NCBI GenBank assembly: GCA_021654635.1
Contig: AP025179.1
Span: 6,282,451-6,346,450, forward strand
From: Mycobacterium kiyosense
Lineage (GTDB): Bacteria; Actinomycetota; Actinomycetes; Mycobacteriales; Mycobacteriaceae
Direction of reading: 5' to 3'
DNA: 64,000 nucleotides
The notes beneath the pieces were generated by a model. It searched no databases. It saw only the letters and a program-made list of their open reading frames with translations, and was not told where the DNA came from. Numbering within the stretch: position 1 is the first letter of the stretch; every line of letters begins with the position of its first letter. The position numbers were made by a program, and so were the translations under genes. Of the stretch, positions 19,579 through 29,182 are shown one piece after another.

Positions 19579-21111
19579 GCGCACCTACTGCCACTGCCGG
19601 TACCAGCACGGCGGGCGCGACGCCCGCACGACCCGCCACCACTCGGGTGACCGTGCTGACCGGACGGCGGATGACGGATCTGGTGTTGCCCGCGGCCACA
19701 CCAATGTCCACCTACATCGACGAGACCGTCGCGGTGCTCGCCGAGCTGCTGGAGGACACCCCGCCCGACATCCTGGCCGGCTTCGACTTCGCCGCACAGG
19801 GCGTCTGGACTTTCGCCAGGCCGGGAGCACCGCCGCTGAAACTCGACCAGTCCCTGGACGAGGCAGGAGTCGTCGACGGATCGTTGCTGACCCTGGTGGC
19901 CGCGAGCCGGACCGAACGGTACCGACCGCTCGTCGAAGACGTCATCGACGCGATCGCGGTGCTGGACGAGTCCCCTGAGTTCGACCGGCCGGCCGTGGAC
20001 CGGTTCATCGGGGTGGCGATTCCGATCCTGGCGGTGCCGATCACTCTGGCGGCCATGCGGGCGTGGTGGCTGACCGGCCGCAGTGGTACTGGGCACTGGC
20101 GCTGGGCTTGGTCGGAATCGCCGTTCTGGCAGGATCTTTCGTGGCCAACCGCTTTTACCGCAAGGCCGAGTTCGCCGAGTGCCTACTGATGGCATCGGTG
20201 CCGTTGATCGCGGCCGCGGCGGCGATCGCCGTGCCGCTGCGCCCCGCGGGGTGAGCGCGCTGGGCGCGCCGCAGCTCGCCGCCGCTGCCACCGCGGTGCT
20301 GCTCGTCACCTTGTTGGTGCGTGGCGGGCCGAGGCGACGCCACGAGTTGTCCTCGTTTGCCGTGATAGCCGCGATCGCGCTGCTCGGTGCCGCGATCGCG
20401 TACGGATACGGCTACCAGCGCTGGGTCCCGGCCTGTGCGATCGCCTTCGGCCTGTTCGTCATCACCACCGCGGCCAAATTGACGGTCGCCGTGGCCCGGA
20501 TCGCGTTGCCGCCCATACCCGTTCCGGGCGAGACCGTGGACAACGAAGAACTGCTCGATCCGGTCGCCACCGACGAGACGACCACCAGCGAGACCCCCAC
20601 CTGGCAGGCGATCATCGCGTCGGTGCCCAACTCGGCGGCCCGGCTCACCGAGCGCAGCAAACTGGCCAAGCAACTGCTGATCGGCTTCGTAACAGCGGGT
20701 GCGCTGATTCTGGCCAGCGGCGCGGTTGCGGTGGTGGCACGAGGGCACTTTTTCGTCCACACCCTGGTGATCGCCGCGCTGCTGATGGTGCTCTGCGGCT
20801 TCCGTTCCCGGCTATACGCCGACCGCTGGTGTGCCTGGGCATTGCTGGCCGCGACTGTCGGCATCCCGACCGGGGTCACCGTCAAGCTGAGTCTCTGGTA
20901 CCCGCAGTGGGCCGCGTTGATCCTGGGCGGTTACCTCGCGCTGGTGGTCATTTCTCTGGTGGTGACCGGCGCGACGGCGCCGGTGCGGCGCGTTTCGCCA
21001 GTGGCCAAACGGATTTCGGAGCTGATCGACGGCGCTGTGGTCGCCTCCGTCATCCCGCTGCTGCTGTGGGTGACCGGTGTCTACGACATGGTGCGCAATC
21101 TGCGGTTCTGA
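19575..21111 (+). CDS. eccD1: ESX-1 membrane channel component EccD1 (two frameshifts)
   Basis: TTG 19575 overlaps the espI stop and gives LSAPTATAGTSTAGATPARP, matching the EccD1 start. An N-terminal ubiquitin-like domain (about residues 20-110) is followed by eleven predicted membrane helices. The conserved protein changes frame near 20080 (after AMRAWWLTG, resuming QWYWALALG) and near 20248-20251 (PLRPAG to VSALGAP, four G where five are expected). Both look like one lost base. Corrected length is about 512 residues, as in M. tuberculosis. EccD dimers surround the secretion pore. TTG as start is unusual but well supported by the overlap. Confidence 0.9.
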
Positions 21112-21112
21112 A

Positions 21113-21135
21113 CCGGCCGGGTCAGACCGGGCCGG
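21113..21135. terminator. Hairpin between convergent eccD1 and espJ
   Basis: CCGGCC (21113-21118) pairs with GGCCGG (21130-21135), with a further 3-bp stem inside after one mismatch. It lies two bases after the eccD1 stop and covers the espJ stop at 21122-21124. There is no T-run; it may act in both directions. Confidence 0.4.
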
Positions 21136-21919
21136 CGGCACCACCTGATGCGGGTGTACCGGCAGCAGCCGCCGTGTCCGCCACCGGGGCGCTGACCAAC
21201 GTAGCCGAACCCGCCGCGGCACGATCGGCCGACTGCGTTTCGTCGTCGCCGTCGTCGTCCTGGTTCTCGCCGTCGGGCTTGTTGTCACTGGCCAGCTGGG
21301 CCGGCGAACCGCCGCCCTGCGACGCTTGCGACGCGGCCTGCTGCACGCTCTGCCCCACCTGCTGGCCCATCGGGGTCAGCTGCTGACCCAGCGGCGCCAG
21401 CTGAACCAGCTGCGGCACGGTCGCCTGCAGGTGCGGGGTCACCGCCGCGACCTGCCCGCTGACCGCCTCAGCGAACTGTTGGCCAACTCCGGCCACGGCC
21501 GCGGTGCCACCGGCCGCACCCGGCAGTTGTCCGGGCGCGCTCGCCGGCCCGCCCAGCGTTGCCGCACCGAGCGTGCCCGCGTCCGTCTGACCCGACGCGG
21601 CCGCCATGGCGCCCAGCGTCGGTGCGGCGCCGTCGAACCCGTCCTGCGACAGCGCTTGGCCCAGCGACTGGTCGGCTTTGGTGTAGATATCCGCTGCGGC
21701 GATCATGCGTCCGGCGGTCCGTCGCAATGCTGCGGTGACACCGGGCAGGCCGTCGGAGACCAGGGACTCGATGCCCGGCATCGTCTCGTTGATCGCCGCC
21801 GACACCGCGTCCGTCCCGGCCACCTGCATCGGGGCGGGCGGAGCGGGGAAAACGAGTTCGGAGAGTTTGCTCGCCGCAGCGGTGAGACGGGTGGGATCGA
21901 CAGCCAGTGGTTCAGCCAT
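21122..21919 (-). CDS. espJ: ESX-1 secretion-associated protein EspJ
   Basis: 265 residues starting MAEPLAVDPTRLTAAASKLS, with helices through GLPGVTAALRRTAGRMIAAADIYTKADQSLGQ (a WXG100/PE-like helical pair with YTKAD as an ESX-type YxxxD signal), then a Gln/Ala/Gly-rich tail. GAGGGG precedes ATG 21919. EspJ is an ESX-1 substrate. It is on the minus strand, in line with espK and convergent to eccD1, while I recall Rv3878 as co-directional with eccD1 in M. tuberculosis. Confidence 0.88.
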   Translation of the reverse strand: MAEPLAVDPTRLTAAASKLSELVFPAPPAPMQVAGTDAVSAAINETMPGIESLVSDGLPGVTAALRRTAGRMIAAADIYTKADQSLGQALSQDGFDGAAPTLGAMAAASGQTDAGTLGAATLGGPASAPGQLPGAAGGTAAVAGVGQQFAEAVSGQVAAVTPHLQATVPQLVQLAPLGQQLTPMGQQVGQSVQQAASQASQGGGSPAQLASDNKPDGENQDDDGDDETQSADRAAAGSATLVSAPVADTAAAAGTPASGGAAGPV

Positions 21920-22009
21920 CACAACATCCCCTCGGTGCGAGCCCCATTCGACGAATTTTACCGGACCTGACGCGCCCTTCCCGCGCCAATTCTGTTGCCG
22001 AACCCGTCT

Positions 22010-24252
22010 TCAGCAGGTTCCGGTCAGGGCACTGTCGAGCAGCGCGGCGACGCACCGCCAGTACAGGAAGTCCTCGACGGCCAGGCGCTGGGGTTGCCCG
22101 CCCGCCGCACCGTAAGCGCGGTGCAGCGCGAGTTCGCGACAGTGCGTGGCGTAAGCGAAAAATGCTCGCAAATGCGCGATTTCGCGACCGGTGGCGGTGC
22201 TGGTCATCGGCTTCATCAGATCGAACCAGAGCATGTGCCGCTCGTCGTCGGGTGTCTTCTCGTCGGCCGGGGCCGGCGGCAACAGGTCCAGCAGGTGCAG
22301 GTCGTCGGTTTCCTGCAATTGGGCCGCCGACGACGGGTCGACCACCTCGAGCCGGGACCGGCCGACCATCTTTCCGCTGTCCGGGATGTCGTCGTCTTCC
22401 AGGACGATCTTGGCCACGCCCGGATCGGAATTCGCCAGTTGCTCCGCGGTTCCGATCACCGCGCGCAGCTCAAGGTCGTGGAAGGCGGCCCAGCCCTGCA
22501 CCGCCAGCACGGGATAGGTTGCGGTGCGCGCCTTTTCGTCGGCGGGAAGGGCGCGGTCGGCGGTTGCCATGAAGACCTTGGCGGGCAGCTGGACTTCCTC
22601 GGGGATGTAGGCCAGCCCGTAGCTGTTGGCCACCACGATCTCGCCGTCGGTGGTCACCGCGGTGATCCAGAAGAACCCGTAGTCGTCGTCACCGCCGCTG
22701 TCGCGTGCGTTGAGTGCCGCGGCGACCCGTCGAGCCAGCCGCAGCGGGTCCTTCTTGGCGCCGCGGGCGCCGACGGCCGCGGCAACGGCATCGCGTGCCG
22801 CGCGAGCCGCCGAGACGGGCACCGACGGCAACGCCGTCACGTCGTCGGACGGCTTCTTCTTGTCGGTGTCCTCGCTTGGGGGCGCCGGACGTGCCGGCGG
22901 CGCGGTCCGCGCTCCCGCCGCGCGGGTCGACGTGGCGACCGGAGCCTTGCCCGCCTGGGGGGCGCGCCCGCCCGCGGCGCGGGTTCCGGCCGCCGCGGCG
23001 GCACCGGTGCCCTGGTTCGTGGCCGCAGCCGTGGGTGCGCCGCCAACTCCGGGCGACGAACCTCGCATCGGCGCCGCCATACCGGTGGCGGCCGCGGGTG
23101 TCATGGCCGGGGACGCGTCGTCGCTGCGGTGTGCGGGTCCGGAGGAGCCCGCGGGCTGTTCGGTACGGCCGGGCGAAAGGTCGTTCGCTGCAGCCGGTTT
23201 CACGTGTACGGGCTCGGTGCTCGGCGTACCCGATGGGCCCGGCGTCGGGGATGCACCGGGGCCCGCGGGCAGCGACGGCTGATTCGGCGATGGGTTCGTC
23301 GGCGACGGGCTGGGGTCGGGTGCGACGGGCTGACCGGTGCCGGCGACGGGGTGGGCTTCGGGCTCGGATTGACCGGCGTCGCAGGGGCGATCGGAGTCAC
23401 CGGCGTCGCAGGGGCGACCGGACGATCCGGGTGCGGCTGGGCCGGGGTGACCGGTGTGACCGGCGGGCTCGGAATCACCGGCGTGACCGGGATGACCGGG
23501 GTTACCGGGGCGCCAGGGTTCACCGGGTCGTAAGGGTTCGCCGGCGTCGGCTCGAACGGCGTCGGGGTCACCGGCGGCACCGGAGTGCCCGGCCCGACCG
23601 GCTGGTAGGGATTGGCCGGTGTCGGCTCGAACGGAGTGGGCACCGGGGCGACCGGGCTGGGCACGCCAGGCGACGGAACCACCAGGGTCGGCACGTCCGG
23701 GGCCGGGGGCATCACCTGGTGCAGCAGATCCTGCAGCGCATTGTGCGGCGGTCTCCAGTCCTTGGAGGCCAGAACCTGTTCGGCGGTTTCGGCGACCAAA
23801 CTGCTGTTGGCCTCGTGCGTCGCCCGGACCACCGCGTTGATGGCGGCGACGCGCGCTTCGGCTTGGAGTTCCGGATCGTGCTCCAGGATGGATATCTCGC
23901 GCTGAGCACCGTCCACGTTGTTGCCGATCTCGGCCTTCGCCGCAGCGATCAATCCGGCGATGTGCCGGTGCCAGGTGATGACGGTGGCCAGGTAATCCTG
24001 CAGCGTGCTCAGCTCGGTCAGATTGGTGCCGAGTGCGCCGTTGGCCGCGTTGGCCGCACCACCCGACCAGACGCCGCCGTCGAAGACCTCGACCTGTTGA
24101 CGACGGGCCGCGTCCATGACATCGGTGACCTTGCGCAGCATCCGGTTGTACTCCTGCGCGCGGTCGTAGAACGTGTCCTCGTCAGCCTGCGGCCAGGCGC
24201 CCGGTTCGAGCATCTGACCGGCGTACTCGCCCGTCGGTCGCGGAATGCCCAT
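22010..24252 (-). CDS. espK: ESX-1 secretion-associated protein EspK (one frameshift in Pro-rich part)
   Basis: [20 protein letters not shown] from ATG 24252 (AGGAG upstream; GTG 24255 also possible). Residues 1-200 are a PPE-like helical domain with [14 protein letters not shown] at the turn, then a Pro/Thr/Val repeat region, then a C-terminal alpha/beta domain ([14 protein letters not shown] to the stop). Within 23300-23350 the reading must shift by one lost base; [15 protein letters not shown] continues in the second frame. Corrected length is about 747 residues (M. tuberculosis 729). EspK is an ESX-1 substrate reported to bind EspB and EccCb1, acting as a chaperone-like partner for EspB secretion. 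Confidence 0.88.
23380..23650 (-). repeat. Pro/Thr/Val repeat region in espK
   Basis: The coding DNA repeats blocks for [11 protein letters not shown] (two copies, about 23525-23640) and then many TPV/PVTPV units. Repeats are coding and imperfect; such blocks vary in copy number between mycobacterial espK alleles. Confidence 0.65.
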
Positions 24253-24346
24253 CACCTGCTCTCCTCTCGCCGATCGTGAATCTCACTACGCGACACGCTG
24301 ATTCGCCGTCGGGTGATTCACACTCGGCGGCGATAAGGAAGTTGTT

Positions 24347-24685
24347 TCAGGCGTTGCTCGCCCTGCTCATCGCTTCGAGTGCGGCGGTCAATTGCTCCCC
24401 CGCGGCGGCGTTGTACTCGCTGGCCGCCGCCTGCGCGTTCTGCAGTGCCTCGTTGACCCGCGCGCCGACCGCCTCGGCCCCCAGTTCCCGGATCAGGCCG
24501 TCATTGATACGCACGCCGGTCAGCCACTGGTGCCCGTTGATCGTCACCTCAACCGTCTCGGCCGCGTCCTTACCGCGGAACGCACCGGCGTTCATCTGGT
24601 TGAGGGTGCCTTCGAGGGCCTGCTGGAATCGTGCCGCCAGCGCCAACGCCGCCGCGACGTGCGGCTCCATCTCCATGTCGGTCAC
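24347..24685 (-). CDS. espL: ESX-1 protein EspL (YbaB/EbfC-like)
   Basis: 112 residues. GTG 24685 overlaps the espB stop (GTGA at 24685-24682) and gives VTDMEMEPHVAAALALAARF, matching the EspL start. The fold is YbaB-like: an N-terminal helix, three strands (ETVEVTINGHQWLTGVRI) and a C-terminal helix. EspL is cytosolic, interacts with EspD/EspE-type substrates, and is needed for stable ESX-1 substrate levels. It is translationally coupled to espB. Confidence 0.9.
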   Translation of the reverse strand: MTDMEMEPHVAAALALAARFQQALEGTLNQMNAGAFRGKDAAETVEVTINGHQWLTGVRINDGLIRELGAEAVGARVNEALQNAQAAASEYNAAAGEQLTAALEAMSRASNA

Positions 24686-26070
24686 TTCGACTCCTTGCTG
24701 TCCTGCCGGCGACGTTGACCGATGACGGCCTCGGTCCATTCCCGGTCCTCGGTGTAGAGCGCCTCGTCATCCTGTTGTGCGCCTTTGGTTTTGGACCCGC
24801 CCCCGCCCTGGCCATGGGCGCCCATCGGCATTCCCATACCGCCGCCGCCCGGGCCGGCGCCCCGGCCGGCACCGGCCTGTCCGGCACCGCCGATGTCGCC
24901 CGCGCCGGCCGGCCGCACCGACTCACCCGCGACGCCGGCGCCGCCCGCCTCCGCCAACGGCATCGACGGCATTCCGCCGCCACCGCCGCCACCGAGCGAC
25001 ATCGGTTTCATGCCAGGCTCTTTCGGCAGACTCGCCGCCGCGTCCCGGCCGGCCGCCGACAACTCGGCACCAACGCCGGACGGCATGCCACCGCCGGCAC
25101 CGCCACCGGTCATCGGCATCATCGGCGCCTGCATTGGCGAACCCGAACCCCCGCCGGCCATACTCGCCGCCTGCATCACCTGGGTGGGGATCAGACCCGG
25201 GGTCTGCGCCGGAGGCGGCGGGTCGATCTTGATCGCGGCCGGCGGCTTCGGCGGGTTCACCGCTTCCAGTTGAGCCTTGTTCGTGTACTCGTTGAGCACC
25301 TGCTCGGACTTGGACTGGTACTCGGCGTAGAGCTTGATCGCCTGATCCTTGTAGGCCGGATCCTTCGACAGCTCTTCGAGTTTGGTGATGTCGGCCAGCG
25401 TCGGGTGCGAGCGCCTGGCCCACAACTGCAGCTGCGCCAGGTAGGTGCCCTGCTTGCCCAGCGCGGTCGCCAGCTTGGCCATGTGGGTGATCCACTCGCG
25501 CTGCTGGTCCAGCGAGGCCTCACACGCGGTGGCCGCGTCGCCCGTCCAGTTCTCGAAGATGCGGAACCGCTTGACATCTGCCTGCAAAGCGAAGCTCAGC
25601 TGGTTCCATCCGTCGGCGAACGCCGCCAACGACGCGCCCTGGTCGCCCGATTCCAGTTTCGTTGCGGCAGCCTTCAAATCGGTGAACCCGTCGTCGCCGG
25701 CGGCAGCGACCTGCTGGGTGTCCTGCAGGCCCGCGGAGTTGTCGCCGCCGACGCCGCCGGCCGATTCGCCGGACACCTCGCCGCCGTCGTTGTTCAGCGC
25801 CGTCGCGCCTTCCTCGTCGACGTCACCGTAGGCCTTGGCCGCGTTGCGCAGGGACGTCGCCAGCCGCTGACGCTCCCGCACCCCGGCAGCCAAAAAGTCC
25901 CGCATGTTCTGGGCGGACAACCGCAGCTGCTCGGCGGCGTTCTTCGCCGCCGTCAGGCCGCACGGCGCCGCGGGGACGTCGGCCGGTGGCGTGGCCATCG
26001 GGGCTTCCACCTCGTCGGCCCGCGACAGGATTTCCTGCTGGTCCACCGTCACGGTCTGCGGCTGAGTCAT
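24682..26070 (-). CDS. espB: ESX-1 substrate EspB
   Basis: 462 residues starting MTQPQTVTVDQQEILSRADE. The N-terminal 280 residues form the PE-PPE-like helical bundle with a WXG-type motif (NWTGDAATAC near residue 172). The C-terminal half is Gly/Pro/Met-rich (GGGMPSG, GGGMGMPMG) and is expected to be trimmed by MycP1 during export. EspB oligomerises into a ring and binds phospholipids. The gene is intact, and AAGGAGGA lies upstream of the ATG. The Gly/Met tail is low in complexity. Confidence 0.93.
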   Translation of the reverse strand: MTQPQTVTVDQQEILSRADEVEAPMATPPADVPAAPCGLTAAKNAAEQLRLSAQNMRDFLAAGVRERQRLATSLRNAAKAYGDVDEEGATALNNDGGEVSGESAGGVGGDNSAGLQDTQQVAAAGDDGFTDLKAAATKLESGDQGASLAAFADGWNQLSFALQADVKRFRIFENWTGDAATACEASLDQQREWITHMAKLATALGKQGTYLAQLQLWARRSHPTLADITKLEELSKDPAYKDQAIKLYAEYQSKSEQVLNEYTNKAQLEAVNPPKPPAAIKIDPPPPAQTPGLIPTQVMQAASMAGGGSGSPMQAPMMPMTGGGAGGGMPSGVGAELSAAGRDAAASLPKEPGMKPMSLGGGGGGGMPSMPLAEAGGAGVAGESVRPAGAGDIGGAGQAGAGRGAGPGGGGMGMPMGAHGQGGGGSKTKGAQQDDEALYTEDREWTEAVIGQRRRQDSKESK

Positions 26071-26156
26071 ATCGGATAGTCCTCCTTAATGCTCTAACCA
26101 TTATCGTCGCCGCACGACGGGCTCCCCGCACCAAAATCGGCCGGATAGGTCGACCA

Positions 26157-27545
26157 CTACTTGGGCAGGGCCAGCGCGAACCGGCTCTCCTCGGGCGGCG
26201 ACACCCGCCTGATCGGCAGCTCCCGGTGCCGTGGGGTGCGGACCAGGTTGTGCCGCAGCACCACCTTGTCGACGCCGGGATGCGGGCCCAGGTACGTCGT
26301 CGCGTTCGGCCACGCGACCTTGGCTTCGGAGCCCACCTGCGCGCCGACCAGCCGGGCGAATTCCTCGAAATGCGCGCCGACGGTCACCGTCGCGCCCGCC
26401 GCCGCCGCGCGCACCACGAATTGCGTAAATGCTTGTGCGTCACCAAGATTAAGGCTCACGTCGACGTCGTCGAACGGCAGGTAGACCGGGCAGCGGTGCA
26501 CCGTCTCGCCGACCAGCACACCGGCCGACCCGATAGGGATCTGACAGTGCCGGTTGGTGACCAGATCCTGGCCCGTCAGCGCCGGCCGCTGCCCGCCGAA
26601 CAGCCGGGTGAAGCCGCGCGGCGTCTTGGGTTTACCGGCCGTGGTGAGCAGCACGGTGGCCTGCGGCGGCTCGCCGGGCCGGATCCGGACCCGGGTGACG
26701 GTGTGATCGGCGCGCGCCGACCACCACTGGTCGGGACCGCCCAGCGCGGTATACGCGGCGGTGTAGGAGTCGCGGCCTTTGATCATCGACCACTTCTCCC
26801 GCACGAAGCCGATGTCGATCGCGTGGTCGTAGTCGTCGAAACTGCGTCCGCATACCGCGTCGACGCCGTGGCTGGCCAGGTCGTCCGCGATGCGCGTCGC
26901 CGAGGCCACCAGATACCGGGCCAGCCCGGCGACGCCCTCGTCGCGGCGCTGTGCCGCGCGGCGGGTGCGTTCGGGGTCGGCGCGCAGCATGATCCAGGTC
27001 CGGCGGTTCGCCGGGGCCGGATCGGCGCCGATCACCCGCTGGTACAGGCTCACCACGTCCGGCGCGGCGGTGCGGCCCACCCGGAAACCGGCCGAGACCA
27101 CGTCGGCTTCCAATCTGGGGCAGTGCACCTCCAGCAGCTGTTCGAGCAGCCTGGTGTCCAGCACGTCGTCGGTGTGGGCCACCCCGTCGACGATCACCGT
27201 CGGCGTGAACGGCCGCGGCCTGAGTTCGATCACCGCGATCAGGTGATCGCGGCGCCAGCGCACCGCGACGTGATCGCCGGGCTTGACGGTGGCTCCGACT
27301 TCCGGCTCGGACGGCACGTCGGGCGGCTTGCGCCGTCGGCGCAGCCACGCGAACACGGTCGCCACCCAGCCGGTGAGCCGGCGGTCGAAGAAGGTGACGA
27401 ATACGACGACGGCACCGACCGCGACCAGGACGATGCCCACCCACCAGTACCGCGTCGGGGCGAACACCAGGGTGGCCAGCGGGGCCAGCACCGTCAGGAC
27501 AACCGTGTGGCCGGTGGTGAACCGCAGCCGGACCGGGTTTCTCAT
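26157..27545 (-). CDS. eccE1: ESX-1 membrane complex protein EccE1
   Basis: 462 residues from ATG 27545 (MRNPVRLRFTTGHTVVL), the same length as the M. tuberculosis protein. Two N-terminal membrane helices (about 8-50) are followed by a large cytosolic domain with the highly conserved YLVASATRIADDLASHG and ANRRTWIMLRADPERTR. EccE lines the outside of the membrane complex and contacts EccD and MycP. It overlaps mycP1 by four bases (ATGA). Longer upstream starts exist but would run into mycP1. Confidence 0.94.
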   Translation of the reverse strand: MRNPVRLRFTTGHTVVLTVLAPLATLVFAPTRYWWVGIVLVAVGAVVVFVTFFDRRLTGWVATVFAWLRRRRKPPDVPSEPEVGATVKPGDHVAVRWRRDHLIAVIELRPRPFTPTVIVDGVAHTDDVLDTRLLEQLLEVHCPRLEADVVSAGFRVGRTAAPDVVSLYQRVIGADPAPANRRTWIMLRADPERTRRAAQRRDEGVAGLARYLVASATRIADDLASHGVDAVCGRSFDDYDHAIDIGFVREKWSMIKGRDSYTAAYTALGGPDQWWSARADHTVTRVRIRPGEPPQATVLLTTAGKPKTPRGFTRLFGGQRPALTGQDLVTNRHCQIPIGSAGVLVGETVHRCPVYLPFDDVDVSLNLGDAQAFTQFVVRAAAAGATVTVGAHFEEFARLVGAQVGSEAKVAWPNATTYLGPHPGVDKVVLRHNLVRTPRHRELPIRRVSPPEESRFALALPK

Positions 27546-28894
27546 CGGCGCCTCAGTGCCCGCGCCGTCAGCGCGCCGAAGACCAACGCCAGCAGCAGTC
27601 CGCCGACGGCCAGCGTCACCGCCGTGATGGGCCGGCGATCGGGCGCCGGCACGGGGGCCGGCGACGGCAGGCGCCGGACGTTGTACGGGATGGTCGCCGG
27701 GCCGGGCGCGATGTCCCACGTCAAGGCCGCGACGGCGTTCACGACACCGGCGCCGACCAGGTCATCGACCCCACCGCCGGGATGCCGTGCGGTCGCGGTG
27801 ATCCGGTTGATGATCTGCACCGCGGTCAGCGCGGGAAACCGCTGCCGCAGCAGCGCCGCCAGACCGGAAACGTAGGCCGCGGCGAAGGAGGTACCGGCGA
27901 TGGGAACCGGACCCTCCTTACCCTGCAGGGCGTTCACGGGGTCGCCGCGGTCACCGAGCGCGACGATGCTCTCCGCCGGTGCGGCCACCCCGACCCACGG
28001 GCCGTGCATGGAAAACGTGCTCGGCACCCCGCTCTCGCCGATCCCGCCGACGGGCAGCACCAGCGGCGCATACCAGGCCGGTGTCACGACGGTCTGCACC
28101 TTGTTCCAGCCACGCGAATCAGTGGGCGTCGCGGCGTCGGGCAACGGATTCTGCGCGCAGTCGCCACCGGTGTTGCCGGCCGCGACGACGATCACCGCCC
28201 CCTTCACATTGGCGGCGTAGTCGATGGCGGCACCCAGACTCGCCTCGTCGATCGGCTTGCTCACCTTGTAGCAGGCGGCTTCGCTGATGTTGATCACCCC
28301 GGCGCCCAGATTCGCCGCGTGCACCACCGCCCGAGCCAGGCTGCGGATCGACCCGGCCGCCGGGGTGGAGTTGGGATCGTTCGGATTCGCTTGGGCGCCA
28401 ACGGGTTCGAAGGCCTCCGAGGTTTGCCGTATCGAGAGCAGCCGTACGTCGGGGGCGACGCCCACGTACCCGTCGGTGGGCGCGGGCCGACCGCCGATGA
28501 TGGCCGCGGTCAGCGTCCCGTGCGCGTCGCAGTCCGATAATCCGTCGCCGGCCTGCGCTACGAAATCGCCGCCGGGCTCGGCCGGCACCCGCGCAGACGC
28601 GGCGACGCCGGTGTCGATCACCGCGACCGTCACCCCGGCTCCGGTGGCGAACTTGTGGGCTTCGGTGACCCCGACGTAGGAGTTGCCCCACGGCGGGTCG
28701 TGGAACGTGGAGTCGGGGAACACCGTCGCCGAGGTGCACTGCACCCGCTGCTCGGTCGGCTGGTCGGGACCGGTCACGTCCGGCGGCAGCGCGCCGGGAT
28801 CGATAGCGGGCGGGGTGATTGCCATGGCGGACGGTGCGGTCAGCGGCGCCATCGTCAAGGCCAGCGCCACCGTCGTCGACAAGATCCGGTGCAC
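27542..28894 (-). CDS. mycP1: Mycosin-1, membrane-anchored subtilisin-like protease
   Basis: 450 residues from GTG 28894. An N-terminal signal sequence (LSTTVALALTMAPLTAPSAMA), the catalytic triad D94 (VIDTG), H125 (DAHGT) and S336 (GTSFAAAYVSG), and a C-terminal membrane helix (about 420-444) with an Arg-rich end. MycP1 is required for ESX-1 assembly and trims EspB in the periplasm. Last gene of the ESX-1 minus-strand block; an insertion separates it from eccA2. Confidence 0.95.
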   Translation of the reverse strand: MHRILSTTVALALTMAPLTAPSAMAITPPAIDPGALPPDVTGPDQPTEQRVQCTSATVFPDSTFHDPPWGNSYVGVTEAHKFATGAGVTVAVIDTGVAASARVPAEPGGDFVAQAGDGLSDCDAHGTLTAAIIGGRPAPTDGYVGVAPDVRLLSIRQTSEAFEPVGAQANPNDPNSTPAAGSIRSLARAVVHAANLGAGVINISEAACYKVSKPIDEASLGAAIDYAANVKGAVIVVAAGNTGGDCAQNPLPDAATPTDSRGWNKVQTVVTPAWYAPLVLPVGGIGESGVPSTFSMHGPWVGVAAPAESIVALGDRGDPVNALQGKEGPVPIAGTSFAAAYVSGLAALLRQRFPALTAVQIINRITATARHPGGGVDDLVGAGVVNAVAALTWDIAPGPATIPYNVRRLPSPAPVPAPDRRPITAVTLAVGGLLLALVFGALTARALRRR

Positions 28895-29182
28895 CCCCGA
28901 ATCACTCCGTTCATCGAGTCAGTACGGCCTGGCAATCCTGGGAGCAGTTTAGACGTAACGGGTGCGTAAACGGTGCTATTCGGATCGGGGCTTGGCGGCG
29001 CGTGTGTCCCGTCGCCCAGGCTGCGGAACACGCCGATTTGCGGCCTGAATTTCCGATAGCTCGCCAAGTGCCGGTGCGCTGGCCGATCCGGCCGGCCGGG
29101 CGTTACATAGCTCACCACTATTGTAAATACGGTACTTGCTACGATTGGGCTCGATTCCCGACAGAAAGCTCGAGGTTTGTTC
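28895..29182. other. Divergent promoter region mycP1 / thiolase
   Basis: 288 bases. The stretch 29107-29150 is unusually AT-rich for this window (TTGTAAATACGG) and should hold the thiolase promoter. No clear -35/-10 pair with normal spacing is seen and no gene. Confidence 0.5.

Noticed and set aside
17800..19584. Very long open frame on the minus strand opposite espI (about 590 codons)
   Set aside because: Antisense shadow of a GC-rich Pro-rich gene; composition is Arg/Gly/Ala noise, and the plus strand holds the clear MinD domain.
23380..23650. Tandem repeats resembling a CRISPR array or minisatellite
   Set aside because: Units are coding (TPV and [10 protein letters not shown] blocks of EspK), with no fixed spacers and no cas genes.
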